From: Bodonicaedibacter sp963693005
GTDB taxonomy: Bacteria; Pseudomonadota; Alphaproteobacteria; UBA6184
NCBI GenBank assembly: GCA_963693005.1
Contig: OY843726.1
Location: forward strand, 62,001-126,000
DNA: 64,000 bases
Reading direction: 5' to 3'
Shown here: positions 17,205 to 25,532 of the stretch, in pieces
How positions within the stretch are numbered: position 1 is the first letter of the stretch
Layout of the letters: each line of letters starts with the position of its first letter
Notes under the pieces: generated by a model
What the model saw: the letters and a program-made list of their open reading frames with translations, nothing else
Told to the model about the DNA's origin: nothing
Database searches by the model: none
Position numbers and translations under genes: made by a program

Positions 17205-18551
17205 ATGTTTGGCGCATTATCAGAAAAATTAACTAACGTTCTGGATAAGTTAAAAAACAAAGGTGCTTTAACTGAAACGGATGTAAAAACGGCGATGCGT
17301 GAAGTTCGTGTCGCGCTTTTAGAAGCAGATGTTGCGTTGCCTGTTGTTCGCCATTTTATTAGTGTCGCGACAGAAAAGTCTATTGGTCAAGAAGTGCTGA
17401 AAAGCATTACGCCTGGTCAAATGGTCGTTAAAATTGTTCATGATACATTGGTTGATCTGTTAGGTGAGGTGAGTGAGTTAAAACTTACAAACGTTCCGAC
17501 AGTAATTTTGATGGCAGGGTTACAGGGGTCGGGTAAAACAACCTTCTCTGGAAAATTGGCGCTGTATATTTCAAAAAACTTTTCAAATAAAAAAATTCTG
17601 ATGGAGTCCTTGGACGTTTACCGCCCAGCTGCGCGTGATCAGTTGAAGATTTTAGCAAATCAGGTAGGCGTAGCATATGCAGGCACAAATTCAGACAATC
17701 CAAAGAAACTTGCAGAAGCGGCTTTAAAAAAAGCAAAAACCGAAGGGTTTGATGTTTTAATTTTAGACACTGCTGGTCGTTTGCAAATCGATGAAGATAT
17801 GATGGATGAGTTGCAACAAGTTGTAAAACTTGTTAAGCCACATGAAACATTTTTTGTTGCAGACTGCCTAATTGGTCAAGAAGCCTATAACGTTGCCTCT
17901 GTATTTAAAGAGCGCATTCCGCTTACGGGCGTAGTGCTTTCTCGAGTAGATGGTGATGGACGAGGTGGATCGGCGCTTTCTATTCGCACTGTAACGGGGA
18001 GTCCTATTCGATTTCTGAGTGTGGGCGAAAAACTGGAAGAACTAGAGCTTTTTGATCCTAACCGCATTGCTGACCGAATTTTAGGTATGGGTGATGTTGT
18101 TGGATTAGTTGAAAAAGCGGTAGAGAATATCGACAAAGCTGAATCAGAAGAACTTGCTAAGCGCATGCAAAAAGGGCTGTTTGATCTATTTGATTTTGAA
18201 AAACAATTGTTGAATATGTTAAAAATGGGTGGTTTTGGCGGCATTATGGGAATGCTTCCGGGCATGTCAAAACTCAAAAATAAAATTGATGAAGCCAATT
18301 TGGACGAGGGAATTATTCATCGCCAGGTTGCGTTAATTCGTTCGATGACAATCAAAGAACGAAAACATCCAAAGCTTTTGAATGCTTCTCGGAAGCGGCG
18401 TGTCGCCGAAGGTTCTGGGCAGACAGTTCAAGACTTGAATCGCCTTTTAAAGCAGTATCAAGATATGTCAACCATCATGAAAAGAATGAAAAAACTTGGA
18501 ATGAGTGGAATGATGAAGACTGGTTTAAAGGGTTTGTTTAATATGAAGTAA
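17205..18551 (+). CDS. ffh: Signal recognition particle protein Ffh (SRP54)
   Basis: A 448-residue GTPase. The N domain (1-90) starts MFGALSEKLTNVLDKLKNKG. The G domain has GLQGSGKTTFSGKLA, DVYRPAA, DTAGR and RVDGDGRGGSAL. The methionine-rich M domain at the C-terminus (MLKMGGFGGIMGMLPGMSK, MKKLGMSGMM) binds 4.5S RNA and signal sequences. It targets membrane proteins co-translationally. It heads ffh-rpsP-rimM-trmD-rplS, a standard alphaproteobacterial order. Confidence 0.97.
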   Translation: MFGALSEKLTNVLDKLKNKGALTETDVKTAMREVRVALLEADVALPVVRHFISVATEKSIGQEVLKSITPGQMVVKIVHDTLVDLLGEVSELKLTNVPTVILMAGLQGSGKTTFSGKLALYISKNFSNKKILMESLDVYRPAARDQLKILANQVGVAYAGTNSDNPKKLAEAALKKAKTEGFDVLILDTAGRLQIDEDMMDELQQVVKLVKPHETFFVADCLIGQEAYNVASVFKERIPLTGVVLSRVDGDGRGGSALSIRTVTGSPIRFLSVGEKLEELELFDPNRIADRILGMGDVVGLVEKAVENIDKAESEELAKRMQKGLFDLFDFEKQLLNMLKMGGFGGIMGMLPGMSKLKNKIDEANLDEGIIHRQVALIRSMTIKERKHPKLLNASRKRRVAEGSGQTVQDLNRLLKQYQDMSTIMKRMKKLGMSGMMKTGLKGLFNMK

Positions 18552-18569
18552 GAAAGGTATATATTTTTT

Positions 18570-18974
18570 ATGGCATTGCGTATTCGTTTAGCCCGCGCAG
18601 GGGCAAAAAAGCGTCCATATTATCGCATCGTTGTTGCGGAAGCAACTGCTCCACGTGATGGTCGTTTTGTGGAAAAAGTAGGTACATATAACCCTATGTT
18701 ACCTAAAGACCACGCAGACCGCATTCGTTTGGTGGAAGATCGTGTTAAGTATTGGTTATCTGTTGGGGCACAACCGACAGAGCGTGTTGGCTTGTTTTTG
18801 TCGGGTGCAAAATTAATTGAAGCTGCTGAACGTACTGAGAAGCCAAAGAAATCGTTGCCAAAGGCAAAAGCTCAAGAGCGTATGCGTATGGAGGCAGAAG
18901 CAAAAGCCGCAGCAGAAGAGGCAGCTAAAGAAGCCGATGCAGCACCTGTTGAAGCAGAGCCTGTAGCAGAGTAA
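18570..18974 (+). CDS. rpsP: 30S ribosomal protein S16
   Basis: The 134-residue protein starts MALRIRLARAGAKKRPYYRIVVAEA, diagnostic of S16. Residues 85-134 form an Ala/Glu/Lys-rich tail, a C-terminal extension common in alphaproteobacterial S16 (the family core is about 80 residues). It lies 18 bases after ffh and 3 bases before rimM. Confidence 0.97.
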   Translation: MALRIRLARAGAKKRPYYRIVVAEATAPRDGRFVEKVGTYNPMLPKDHADRIRLVEDRVKYWLSVGAQPTERVGLFLSGAKLIEAAERTEKPKKSLPKAKAQERMRMEAEAKAAAEEAAKEADAAPVEAEPVAE

Positions 18975-18977
18975 TTT

Positions 18978-19514
18978 ATGTCCGTGACAACAGATAAGGT
19001 TTGTGTTGGCGTTATAACTAAGCCGCATGGCATTAAAGGCCAGGTGTGCGTGCGTAGTTATTGCGAAAATCCGGAAGATCTTTTTGGGTATGCTCCCATT
19101 ACAGATAAACTGGGTGCTTCAACATTTAAGCTAAAACTTGTTGGAACGGTGCGTGGATTGTTTATTGTCTCTATAAATGCGTTAACAAACCGGAACGATG
19201 TTGAGTTATTAACTCAAACGGAACTTTATATTTCGAAAGATCAACTACCTCAAACCGCTAGCTCTGATGAGTTTTATATCTCGGACTTAGAAGGATTGAG
19301 CGTTGTTTCAGAAGAACGTAAATCTTTTGGGGTTATAACCTCAGTGAATAATTATGGTGCCGGCGACGTAATTGAAATTGCAGCAAAAGATCGAAAGAGC
19401 TTTATGTTGCCGTTTTCAGATGATGCAGTTCTTTCTGTAGATATGGACACAAAAATACTGGTAATTTCAGAAATGGCAATTACATTTATTACAGATCAGG
19501 AAGTAAAGCTATGA
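18978..19514 (+). CDS. rimM: Ribosome maturation factor RimM
   Basis: The 178-residue protein has the N-terminal RimM barrel (VCVGVITKPHGIKGQVCVRSY) and a C-terminal PRC-barrel (GVITSVNNYGAGDVIEI, FMLPFSDDAV). It assists 30S head assembly near S19. It overlaps trmD by 4 bases (ATGA). Confidence 0.95.
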   Translation: MSVTTDKVCVGVITKPHGIKGQVCVRSYCENPEDLFGYAPITDKLGASTFKLKLVGTVRGLFIVSINALTNRNDVELLTQTELYISKDQLPQTASSDEFYISDLEGLSVVSEERKSFGVITSVNNYGAGDVIEIAAKDRKSFMLPFSDDAVLSVDMDTKILVISEMAITFITDQEVKL

Positions 19515-20221
19515 CCTGGAATGTACGTGTATTAACTATTTTTCCTGAAATGTTTCCAGGCCCATTAAGTGAATCTTTAATTGGAAAAGCTTTATCAGAG
19601 AAAATCTGGGACTGTAGTTCACTGAATTTAAGGGACTTTACCACGGACAAGCATCAATCTGTGGATGATCAACCGTTTGGTGGTGGGGCAGGAATGTTAA
19701 TGCGATCAGATGTAATTGGCAGTGTAATGGATCAAATGATTGATCAACACCCTAAAGCATCGAGAGTATACCTTACTCCTAAGGGGCAACCACTGACTCA
19801 AAGAAAAGTAGCTAAGCTAGCTAACAACCCTCACGGTATGATTGTTTTGTGTGGGAGATTTGAAGGAGTTGATCAGCGAGTTATTGATCACTATGACTTT
19901 GATGAAATTAGCATTGGTGATTTTGTAATGACTGGAGGAGAACTGGCGGCACATTGCTTGATTGATGCGTGTGTTCGCTTACTTCCTGGAGTAGTGGGAA
20001 AATCTGAATCTTTAGAAGATGAGACTTTTTCTAAAGGACTTTTAGAATATCCACACTACACCCGACCACAGGTGTGGAAAGGGAAAGAAGTGCCGGAAGT
20101 TCTGTTATCAGGGCATCATGCAAACATCCACCAATGGAGGTTAGCTCAGTCTGAAAAACTGACAAAAGAACGACGCCCAGATTTATGGGCACAGTATGTG
20201 AATGAAAGGAAACAATCATGA
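19511..20221 (+). CDS. trmD: tRNA (guanine-37-N1)-methyltransferase
   Basis: The 236-residue knotted SPOUT methyltransferase has FPEMFPGPLSESLIGKAL, DDQPFGGGAGMLM, VLCGRFEGVDQRVI and ISIGDFVMTGGELAA, all TrmD motifs. It makes m1G37 in tRNAs reading CNN codons and prevents frameshifting. It overlaps rimM and rplS by 4 bases each, giving tight translational coupling. Confidence 0.97.
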   Translation: MTWNVRVLTIFPEMFPGPLSESLIGKALSEKIWDCSSLNLRDFTTDKHQSVDDQPFGGGAGMLMRSDVIGSVMDQMIDQHPKASRVYLTPKGQPLTQRKVAKLANNPHGMIVLCGRFEGVDQRVIDHYDFDEISIGDFVMTGGELAAHCLIDACVRLLPGVVGKSESLEDETFSKGLLEYPHYTRPQVWKGKEVPEVLLSGHHANIHQWRLAQSEKLTKERRPDLWAQYVNERKQS

Positions 20222-20646
20222 ATATTTTGCAACAATTTGAGCAAGATCAAATTAACAAGTTACAATCTGAAAACAATGTTCCGGATTTTCGCCCAGGTGA
20301 TACTTTGAAAGTATTAGTGAAGGTGAAAGAAGGAACGCGTGAACGTATGCAGGCATTTGAAGGTGCGTGTATTGCCCGTCGTAACAAAGCTATGGGCTCA
20401 TCGTTTACTGTTAGAAAAATCTCATATGGTGAAGGTGTGGAGCGTATATTTCCATTGTTTTCACCAAATATCCAAATCGAAGTGATTCGTCGTGGTGATG
20501 TGCGTCGTGCTAAATTATATTACCTGCGTGATCGTCGTGGTAAAGCTGCTCGTATTAAAGAAAAAGCAATTTGGGCACAACGCAAAGATGCTGAAAAAGC
20601 AGCCGCAAAAGCAGCCGCAAAAGCAGCTGCAAAAGCAGCTGAGTAA
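20218..20646 (+). CDS. rplS: 50S ribosomal protein L19
   Basis: This 142-residue protein contains FRPGDTLKVLVKVKEGTRERMQAFEG, the S(F)TVRKISYGEGVERIFP block and RAKLYYLRDRRGKAARI, all L19 hallmarks. It ends in KAAAKAAAKAAAKAAE, made by a 12-base unit repeated at about 20597-20640. This tail lies outside the conserved core and probably arose by slippage. Confidence 0.97.
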   Translation: MNILQQFEQDQINKLQSENNVPDFRPGDTLKVLVKVKEGTRERMQAFEGACIARRNKAMGSSFTVRKISYGEGVERIFPLFSPNIQIEVIRRGDVRRAKLYYLRDRRGKAARIKEKAIWAQRKDAEKAAAKAAAKAAAKAAE

Positions 20647-20660
20647 TCAACTGAAGGTAT

Positions 20661-20684
20661 AGGGTAGGCCAGTAAGCCTGCCCT
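20661..20684 (+). terminator. Hairpin between rplS and infA without a clear T-run
   Basis: AGGGTAGGC pairs with GCCTGCCCT (9 bp, one G-U) around the loop CAGTAA. No uridine tract follows, so it may be a processing or partial termination signal rather than a full terminator. Confidence 0.4.
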
Positions 20685-20709
20685 ACTATGTTAATTTATC
20701 GGAGACCCT

Positions 20710-20928
20710 ATGGCAAAAGAAGATCATATCGAATTCAATGGAACCGTTGAAGAGATGTTACCAAATTTAATGTTTCGAGTGCGACTAGAGAATGACCACC
20801 TTATTTTAGCGCGTTTATCTGGACGGATGCAAAAAAACCGTATTCGAGTACTGGAAGGTGATAAAGTTACAGTTAAGATGACGCCTTATGACCTTACAAA
20901 GGGTTTAATTAGCTATCGGTTTAAATAA
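20710..20928 (+). CDS. infA: Translation initiation factor IF-1
   Basis: The 72-residue S1-like OB-fold protein starts MAKEDHIEFNGTVEEMLPN, has FRVRLENDHLILARLSGRMQKNRIRVLEGDKV and ends with LTKGLISYRFK. It binds the ribosomal A site during initiation. It is followed 2 bases later by maf. GGAG lies just before its start. Confidence 0.97.
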   Translation: MAKEDHIEFNGTVEEMLPNLMFRVRLENDHLILARLSGRMQKNRIRVLEGDKVTVKMTPYDLTKGLISYRFK

Positions 20929-20930
20929 CA

Positions 20931-21494
20931 GTGAAGACACCCATTCTACTAGCGTCTAGTTCTGAACGCCGTCGACAGTTGTTAGAATTGATACAAGTTC
21001 CAGTTTCTGCGTATTTTTCTCCAGATATTGATGAAACCCCACAGAAAAAAGAACTTCCTAGAAGTTTAGCGCAACGTTTAGCCGAAGAGAAGGGGAGATT
21101 TGCTGCAGAAAAATATCCTGATCATATAGTTATTTCAGCAGATAGTGTTGTGGCATGTGGTCGACGTATTTTAGATAAGGCTGAAAGTAATGATGATGTT
21201 CAGCGGTATTTAAAATTACTTTCTGGTCGTCGTCATTGTGTTTATACGGCCTTATTTGTTATGCACCCTACGGGTAAAAAGTCTGCAAAAATAGTTAAAA
21301 CAACGGTTGCTTTTAAATGTTTGACGCCTTTTGAAATAGAAGACTATATTAAAACGGGAGAGGGGATAGGAAAGGCTGGCGGATATGCTATTCAAGGGAT
21401 CGCCAGTAAATATATAAGATGGATTCAAGGGAGCTATCATGCGGTGATGGGGCTTCCCGTTCATGAGGTATATAATACTTTGAGTGGAATCTAG
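20931..21494 (+). CDS. maf: Maf-family nucleotide pyrophosphatase
   Basis: The 187-residue protein has the N-terminal ILLASSSERRRQLLE loop, ISADSVVACGRRILDKAE with the catalytic Asp, GRRHCVYTA and GGYAIQGIASKYIRWIQGSYHAVMGLPV. Maf proteins hydrolyse non-canonical nucleoside triphosphates. The start is GTG at 20931, 2 bases after infA. The infA-maf pairing is typical of alphaproteobacteria. Confidence 0.93.
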   Translation: MKTPILLASSSERRRQLLELIQVPVSAYFSPDIDETPQKKELPRSLAQRLAEEKGRFAAEKYPDHIVISADSVVACGRRILDKAESNDDVQRYLKLLSGRRHCVYTALFVMHPTGKKSAKIVKTTVAFKCLTPFEIEDYIKTGEGIGKAGGYAIQGIASKYIRWIQGSYHAVMGLPVHEVYNTLSGI

Positions 21495-21527
21495 ATTGTG
21501 CCTGTTTAATTTCAAGGAGATTGAAAA

Positions 21528-22193
21528 ATGCAATTCTTACGATATTTAGTATTTGGGGTAGTTTTTTTACTACAAGGTTGTAGAGATATTCCTATTTTTA
21601 GTAATGATGATCCTGTTAACGAAAACGATGCCGTGGTTGTTTTTAGTTTTTACCAAAAGTTTTTTTTAGAAGCTTCGTTTTTTCATAAAGAACATTATAT
21701 ATATAGATACTTTAGAACGGGATGGACTGGAAAATCTCAACTTCTAGGTACGTCTATTGCAAATCATTTATCGAGTAATAATGTTCAACAAAAATATGTG
21801 GTGGCAAAGTTGAAGCCAGGAAAGTACTTTTTATCATCTTTTAGTACTACTTACTCTGATGGTAACTACCGATACACTATTGACTCTCCTCTCTATACAT
21901 CGGAGTTTCATCCCCTTTTCTTTAGCGTAAAAGCAGGTGAAGTGAAGTACTTAGGTGATATTGAATTTAAATCAGTAGATGCGTCTACTTCAGGATCAAG
22001 ATTAATTCCTGTATATACAATTCATGACAATTTTAAGGATGCTAAAGTTTTGATGGAAAAACGTTATCCCGCGTACTCACAAAAGATTTCAAAAGGAACT
22101 CTAACTAAGACATCCGAGCAAGTCTTAATTGAGCAACAATATCAACAAGCTAACAATCAAGGTTTGTTAAAGGATCTTAAGCATGCGAAATAG
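21528..22193 (+). CDS. Putative lipoprotein (DUF2846-like)
   Basis: A 221-residue lipoprotein precursor with signal MQFLRYLVFGVVFLLQGC. The mature part contains YVVAKLKPGKYFLSSFSTTY and FFSVKAGEVKYLGDIEF, a beta-rich arrangement that recalls DUF2846-type lipoproteins; that match is tentative. GGAG lies about 8 bases upstream of the ATG. The gene overlaps the next lipoprotein gene by 11 bases, so the two are co-translated and may work together in the envelope. Confidence 0.65.
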   Translation: MQFLRYLVFGVVFLLQGCRDIPIFSNDDPVNENDAVVVFSFYQKFFLEASFFHKEHYIYRYFRTGWTGKSQLLGTSIANHLSSNNVQQKYVVAKLKPGKYFLSSFSTTYSDGNYRYTIDSPLYTSEFHPLFFSVKAGEVKYLGDIEFKSVDASTSGSRLIPVYTIHDNFKDAKVLMEKRYPAYSQKISKGTLTKTSEQVLIEQQYQQANNQGLLKDLKHAK

Positions 22194-22947
22194 TGTTATT
22201 GGAGCCTTATTACTTTGTTTATGTGGGTGCAGTGATTCACTTGTTTTTTTGAATCAAGGTGAACAAAATGAGATGAGCTTCACAATACCGTATGGCGCGG
22301 TTTTGACGTTAAAAAATAATACTAAAATTACAGTGCATGCTGATGTTGACTATGTATTTAAAGTTATTAAGCATATGGCGGAGACGAGGGGGCATAAGAT
22401 AAAAATTGATTCAATTTCAAATTCTTTGAAGTTTACGTATGTCTCAGACAAAGAGTATAAAGGGATAATTCGGAAGAGTGTTTACCCTTATTACGCAGAG
22501 ATAGAGTTTCCTGAAGAGCCAAAGTTAACCTTTGATCTTAAGCTTCGCTTAGATATTATTGAGGCTCTTGAAAAAGCCAATTATAAAACTAATCCACACT
22601 CCCATGTGAATGCTATAGCTTTTATCAATGCGCGGTCTAAGAAAGTGATTAGTGATAAAATTGAAGCCTTTTTTTCTCGTGTTTACTCGGCTAAAAAAGT
22701 TGAAGTTTTAGACGAAGTTTGGCATGAAAAGAACTATCGTCGGGTTTTAATACTTAAAAAGGATCTAGGAAATGCGAGGGTATATGATGTCGTTTACTTT
22801 CATATAAAATCCGCAGAAAAAGACAAGTTTGAGCTGCATTTGAGTAGTGGAGAGAAAACAGTTTCGTCGGGGTCTTACTCGATGGTATTGAGCTCTAAGG
22901 AGGAATCCCAAGCACTGCTAGATATCCTGGTAAAAAAGCTAGTTTAA
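22183..22947 (+). CDS. Putative lipoprotein, unknown family
   Basis: A 254-residue precursor with signal MRNSVIGALLLCLCGC and a lipobox LCGC. The rest is soluble with repeated beta strands (VLTLKNNTKITVHADVDYVF; YRRVLILKKDLGNARVYDVVYF). I do not recognise a family. It overlaps the preceding lipoprotein gene and ends before a long perfect hairpin. Confidence 0.6.
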   Translation: MRNSVIGALLLCLCGCSDSLVFLNQGEQNEMSFTIPYGAVLTLKNNTKITVHADVDYVFKVIKHMAETRGHKIKIDSISNSLKFTYVSDKEYKGIIRKSVYPYYAEIEFPEEPKLTFDLKLRLDIIEALEKANYKTNPHSHVNAIAFINARSKKVISDKIEAFFSRVYSAKKVEVLDEVWHEKNYRRVLILKKDLGNARVYDVVYFHIKSAEKDKFELHLSSGEKTVSSGSYSMVLSSKEESQALLDILVKKLV

Positions 22948-22966
22948 AGTTGCTTGCTATTAGTTT

Positions 22967-23008
22967 ATAGACAAAGAAGAGAGCTAAAAAGCTCTCTTCT
23001 TTGTCTAT
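22967..23008. terminator. Long perfect inverted repeat between convergent genes
   Basis: Nineteen base pairs (22967-22985 with 22990-23008; 18 Watson-Crick around the core AGACAAAGAAGAGAGCT) close on an AAAA loop. It lies between the plus-strand lipoprotein pair and the minus-strand gene at 23048-23707. No T-run follows on either strand, but the stem is strong enough to act as a bidirectional transcript end. Confidence 0.55.
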
Positions 23009-23047
23009 GGGTTGAGGGCACTTTGAGGTCCCCAGCATTTTTGATTA

Positions 23048-23707
23048 TTACTTTTTATCTTCTTTCACTTCAGTCGCAGGTTTTGCACTTTGGGCAGGTA
23101 AAGCAGGCGTCGGGCCCGTTAACCAATTTGCTGCAGCTCCCCACCAAGTAGATTGAGCCTCTTTTGCTTTTTGTGCTTGAAACATTTTAATTAATTGTTT
23201 CACTGTGCTTGTACTGTATAAGCCAGGGTCGCTGTCTGCTCTAAATACAGCAGCAGTCTTACCATCATCTGGACACGTAAATTTTAGCTTACACTCTTCT
23301 TTTAAGATTTTATCTAACAAACCAGAAGAAGCTACAGTTTCAATGAAATCTTTTAAAGAGATTCCAGTCATTCCAGTCAGGTTTAATTCTTCGAGGTTTG
23401 GACAGCCTTGACCTAGATTATTGGTGAATGCCGAAAAATTAACCGATGACTCAACTAAAGCTACTTTTTTTAGGGCTGAGTTTTCTTGAAACACCCATAA
23501 GGGGATTGGAGATTGTAATTGAACGCCTTTAAGGGCTAGTTGTGAGTAGTTATTAGTTCTAGGCTGAGTTACTGGAAAAGCATCATAAGTTCCACCGTGA
23601 CACATTATTTTTTTCTCTGTTGGTGTCGAAATTTCAGCTGCAGACAGTGATGTTAGTGATAGCGTTGAGGCTAGCGCAGTCATTAGTAAATTTCTTTTAT
23701 ATGACAT
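23048..23707 (-). CDS. Exported protein with leucine-rich-repeat-like segments
   Basis: The 219-residue protein has a signal peptide (MSYKRNLLMTALASTLSLTSLSAAE, cleavage after SAA). The middle has spaced leucine-rich units such as LALKGVQLQSP, ALKKVALVESSVNF and NLEELNLTGMTGISL, resembling a few LRR turns. The C-terminal 45 residues are Ala/Pro/Lys-rich and disordered-looking. It could be a host-facing or periplasmic protein; no function can be assigned. Confidence 0.6.
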   Translation of the reverse strand: MSYKRNLLMTALASTLSLTSLSAAEISTPTEKKIMCHGGTYDAFPVTQPRTNNYSQLALKGVQLQSPIPLWVFQENSALKKVALVESSVNFSAFTNNLGQGCPNLEELNLTGMTGISLKDFIETVASSGLLDKILKEECKLKFTCPDDGKTAAVFRADSDPGLYSTSTVKQLIKMFQAQKAKEAQSTWWGAAANWLTGPTPALPAQSAKPATEVKEDKK

Positions 23708-23792
23708 ATAATAACTCCATTTTTATTGTTCATCTTGGATGCTTCTTATTTTAGACTAAGAAATAAATGATAACAAAGCAATAACAGTTTAA

Positions 23793-24842
23793 TTAAAAGG
23801 GTAACTTTCGAATAACTGATTGAATTCCTTGACTAATTCCATGTCCCATGATTCCCAGGAACTCTCTAAAAGGCGTTTGAATCTGTTCTGAGATGGGAAC
23901 AGAAGAAAAGAAGGGGGACATAGGGTTTAATCTCTGCATAGCTGCGCGATAGTGTTCTAGCGAGATGGTGTTAACTCCGATATCTGCGAAATATGTTTTT
24001 AAGCGATTAATAGACTCTAAATAACCTTCAATTTCATGGTTTCTAGAAATGTTGCTATAAGCTTCTGGCAGTAATAGTGAGTGATTTACAACCTCGTATC
24101 CCATGAATTTAGAAGGCATGTATATGGCTAGATCTAAGGGGTTTTCGACTCTAAGTGTGCGCTTTTTGTTAAGCGTATTGTAAGCTTTAGCTGCGGTTTT
24201 ACACATGACTTTTGGGGACCCAAACACGATTGTTTCTAAATCTAAATTGTTATAGAGATGCTGCAAATACTGAGTAAAAATCTGTGCAATGCTACCGCCC
24301 ATGCTATGTCCATATATTTTTAAAGGACATTTTTTCCAATCATTTTCGGTGTTGTTCTGTAATATCTTGGTAAGTTTAGGCGCTATACGTAGAGCCAAAT
24401 TTAAAAATCCTCGATGATATGTTCCGGGTGCAAAATTTGAGCTTACTAGTGCTGATTCAAAGTTTATTAAATGATCTTGCTGAGAATCAAAATTAATTCC
24501 GTGGAATGCAATGGTTGTTTGATCTGTGCCGGAAAGAATGATTGCTCCAAGTCTGGAAGTTTGTAAATCTGAATCGTAGACATCGATAATTTTTGTTTTA
24601 TGTGTGTTGAATAATTGACGGGTACTTATGTTTGTTAGCTGATCTGTAGAGTTTGGGTGTAGCTTGCTAACATAGTACGATAAATTTGCATGGGTGGCGG
24701 CTACTTTCAATTTGGTTAATATACAATTTTCTGCTGGTTTTAGAGTGATTTCAGAGTGAGATTTTCTTACTCTTTCTTCTAAGCTTTTTTGAAATGAGTG
24801 GATTTGATCCGCGCTAAAGCCCTGAAATGAGTTTTTGGTCAT
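23793..24842 (-). CDS. Class 3 lipase-like alpha/beta hydrolase
   Basis: A 349-residue protein with the fungal-type lipase (class 3) pattern. DQTTIAFHGIN is the strand before the lid and IYGHSMGGSIAQ carries nucleophile S180. LETIVFGSPKV follows, then an Asp candidate in NPLDLAIYMP and a His candidate in SRNHEIEGY. There is no obvious signal peptide, so export by a specialised system or a cytoplasmic role are both possible. Lipases of this type act on acylglycerols or phospholipids and several are effectors in intracellular bacteria. It stands alone on the minus strand. Confidence 0.7.
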   Translation of the reverse strand: MTKNSFQGFSADQIHSFQKSLEERVRKSHSEITLKPAENCILTKLKVAATHANLSYYVSKLHPNSTDQLTNISTRQLFNTHKTKIIDVYDSDLQTSRLGAIILSGTDQTTIAFHGINFDSQQDHLINFESALVSSNFAPGTYHRGFLNLALRIAPKLTKILQNNTENDWKKCPLKIYGHSMGGSIAQIFTQYLQHLYNNLDLETIVFGSPKVMCKTAAKAYNTLNKKRTLRVENPLDLAIYMPSKFMGYEVVNHSLLLPEAYSNISRNHEIEGYLESINRLKTYFADIGVNTISLEHYRAAMQRLNPMSPFFSSVPISEQIQTPFREFLGIMGHGISQGIQSVIRKLPF

Positions 24843-24961
24843 TATATAAACCCGTGAATTTGCTTTACTATCAGATAATTACTAGCTTACGCGCAAGTAG
24901 TTTATTTTTTATAAAAATCAGATTATACTAATTAGAAGAATTAATAAAAAAAGGAAGAGTT

Positions 24962-25414
24962 ATGCGTTGGGTGATTTCTATTGTTATGCTGGCCTCGAGC
25001 TTATTTAATGTTGAGGGTATGGGTTTTTTTGATAAAAAAAACACGACAAAACAAACTAAAAAACGAAACATAATTCCAGACAAGGGGGAGTCTACTGCGA
25101 CGACGCCAAAAAAAAAGCGGCATCTACGTTATAAAAATTCAACGAAAATTTCTGAATCAGAGGTGAAAAAAGAATCAACTGGCCCAAAAGAAGGGGGTTC
25201 TACTCGTTCTGTCCAGAAATCAAAAATAAAAAAGCAAAAAAAATTGATAAAAAAGATTAAGAAAGAAGCAACTCAACAAAAACATAGTGCGTTGAACGAA
25301 ATGATTAAAGACGTTACACCCGAAGCTTTAAGTGTTAATCCAAAGGTTAAAAACGAAAAGCCTTTATCTAAGCCAGCTATAAAACCTAAGCCTGTAAAGA
25401 CAAAGGTTAAGTAA
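24962..25414 (+). CDS. Exported lysine-rich low-complexity protein
   Basis: A 150-residue protein with a hydrophobic N-terminus (MRWVISIVMLASSLFNVEG) followed by a very basic chain with many Lys-rich runs (KKKRHLRYK; KSKIKKQKKLIKKIKKEA) and a Pro/Lys tail. It has no globular domain I can see. Such a protein might bind nucleic acid or acidic surfaces. A terminator follows at 25435-25472, so it is transcribed separately from the flagellar genes. Confidence 0.55.
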   Translation: MRWVISIVMLASSLFNVEGMGFFDKKNTTKQTKKRNIIPDKGESTATTPKKKRHLRYKNSTKISESEVKKESTGPKEGGSTRSVQKSKIKKQKKLIKKIKKEATQQKHSALNEMIKDVTPEALSVNPKVKNEKPLSKPAIKPKPVKTKVK

Positions 25415-25434
25415 CTTACGCTTCTTATATTCTT

Positions 25435-25472
25435 AAAAAAGCCTTCTGCTATATGTGTGGAAGGCTTTTTTT
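25435..25472 (+). terminator. Rho-independent terminator before fliK
   Basis: AAAAAAGCCTTC pairs with GAAGGCTTTTTT around a 13-base loop, followed by seven T. It separates the Lys-rich gene from the hook operon. Confidence 0.8.
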
Positions 25473-25532
25473 ATATCTGACATTGGCATGCTTCTTGCTT
25501 TCTTGCTTTTAACAACAAAGGTAAAGAAGCTA

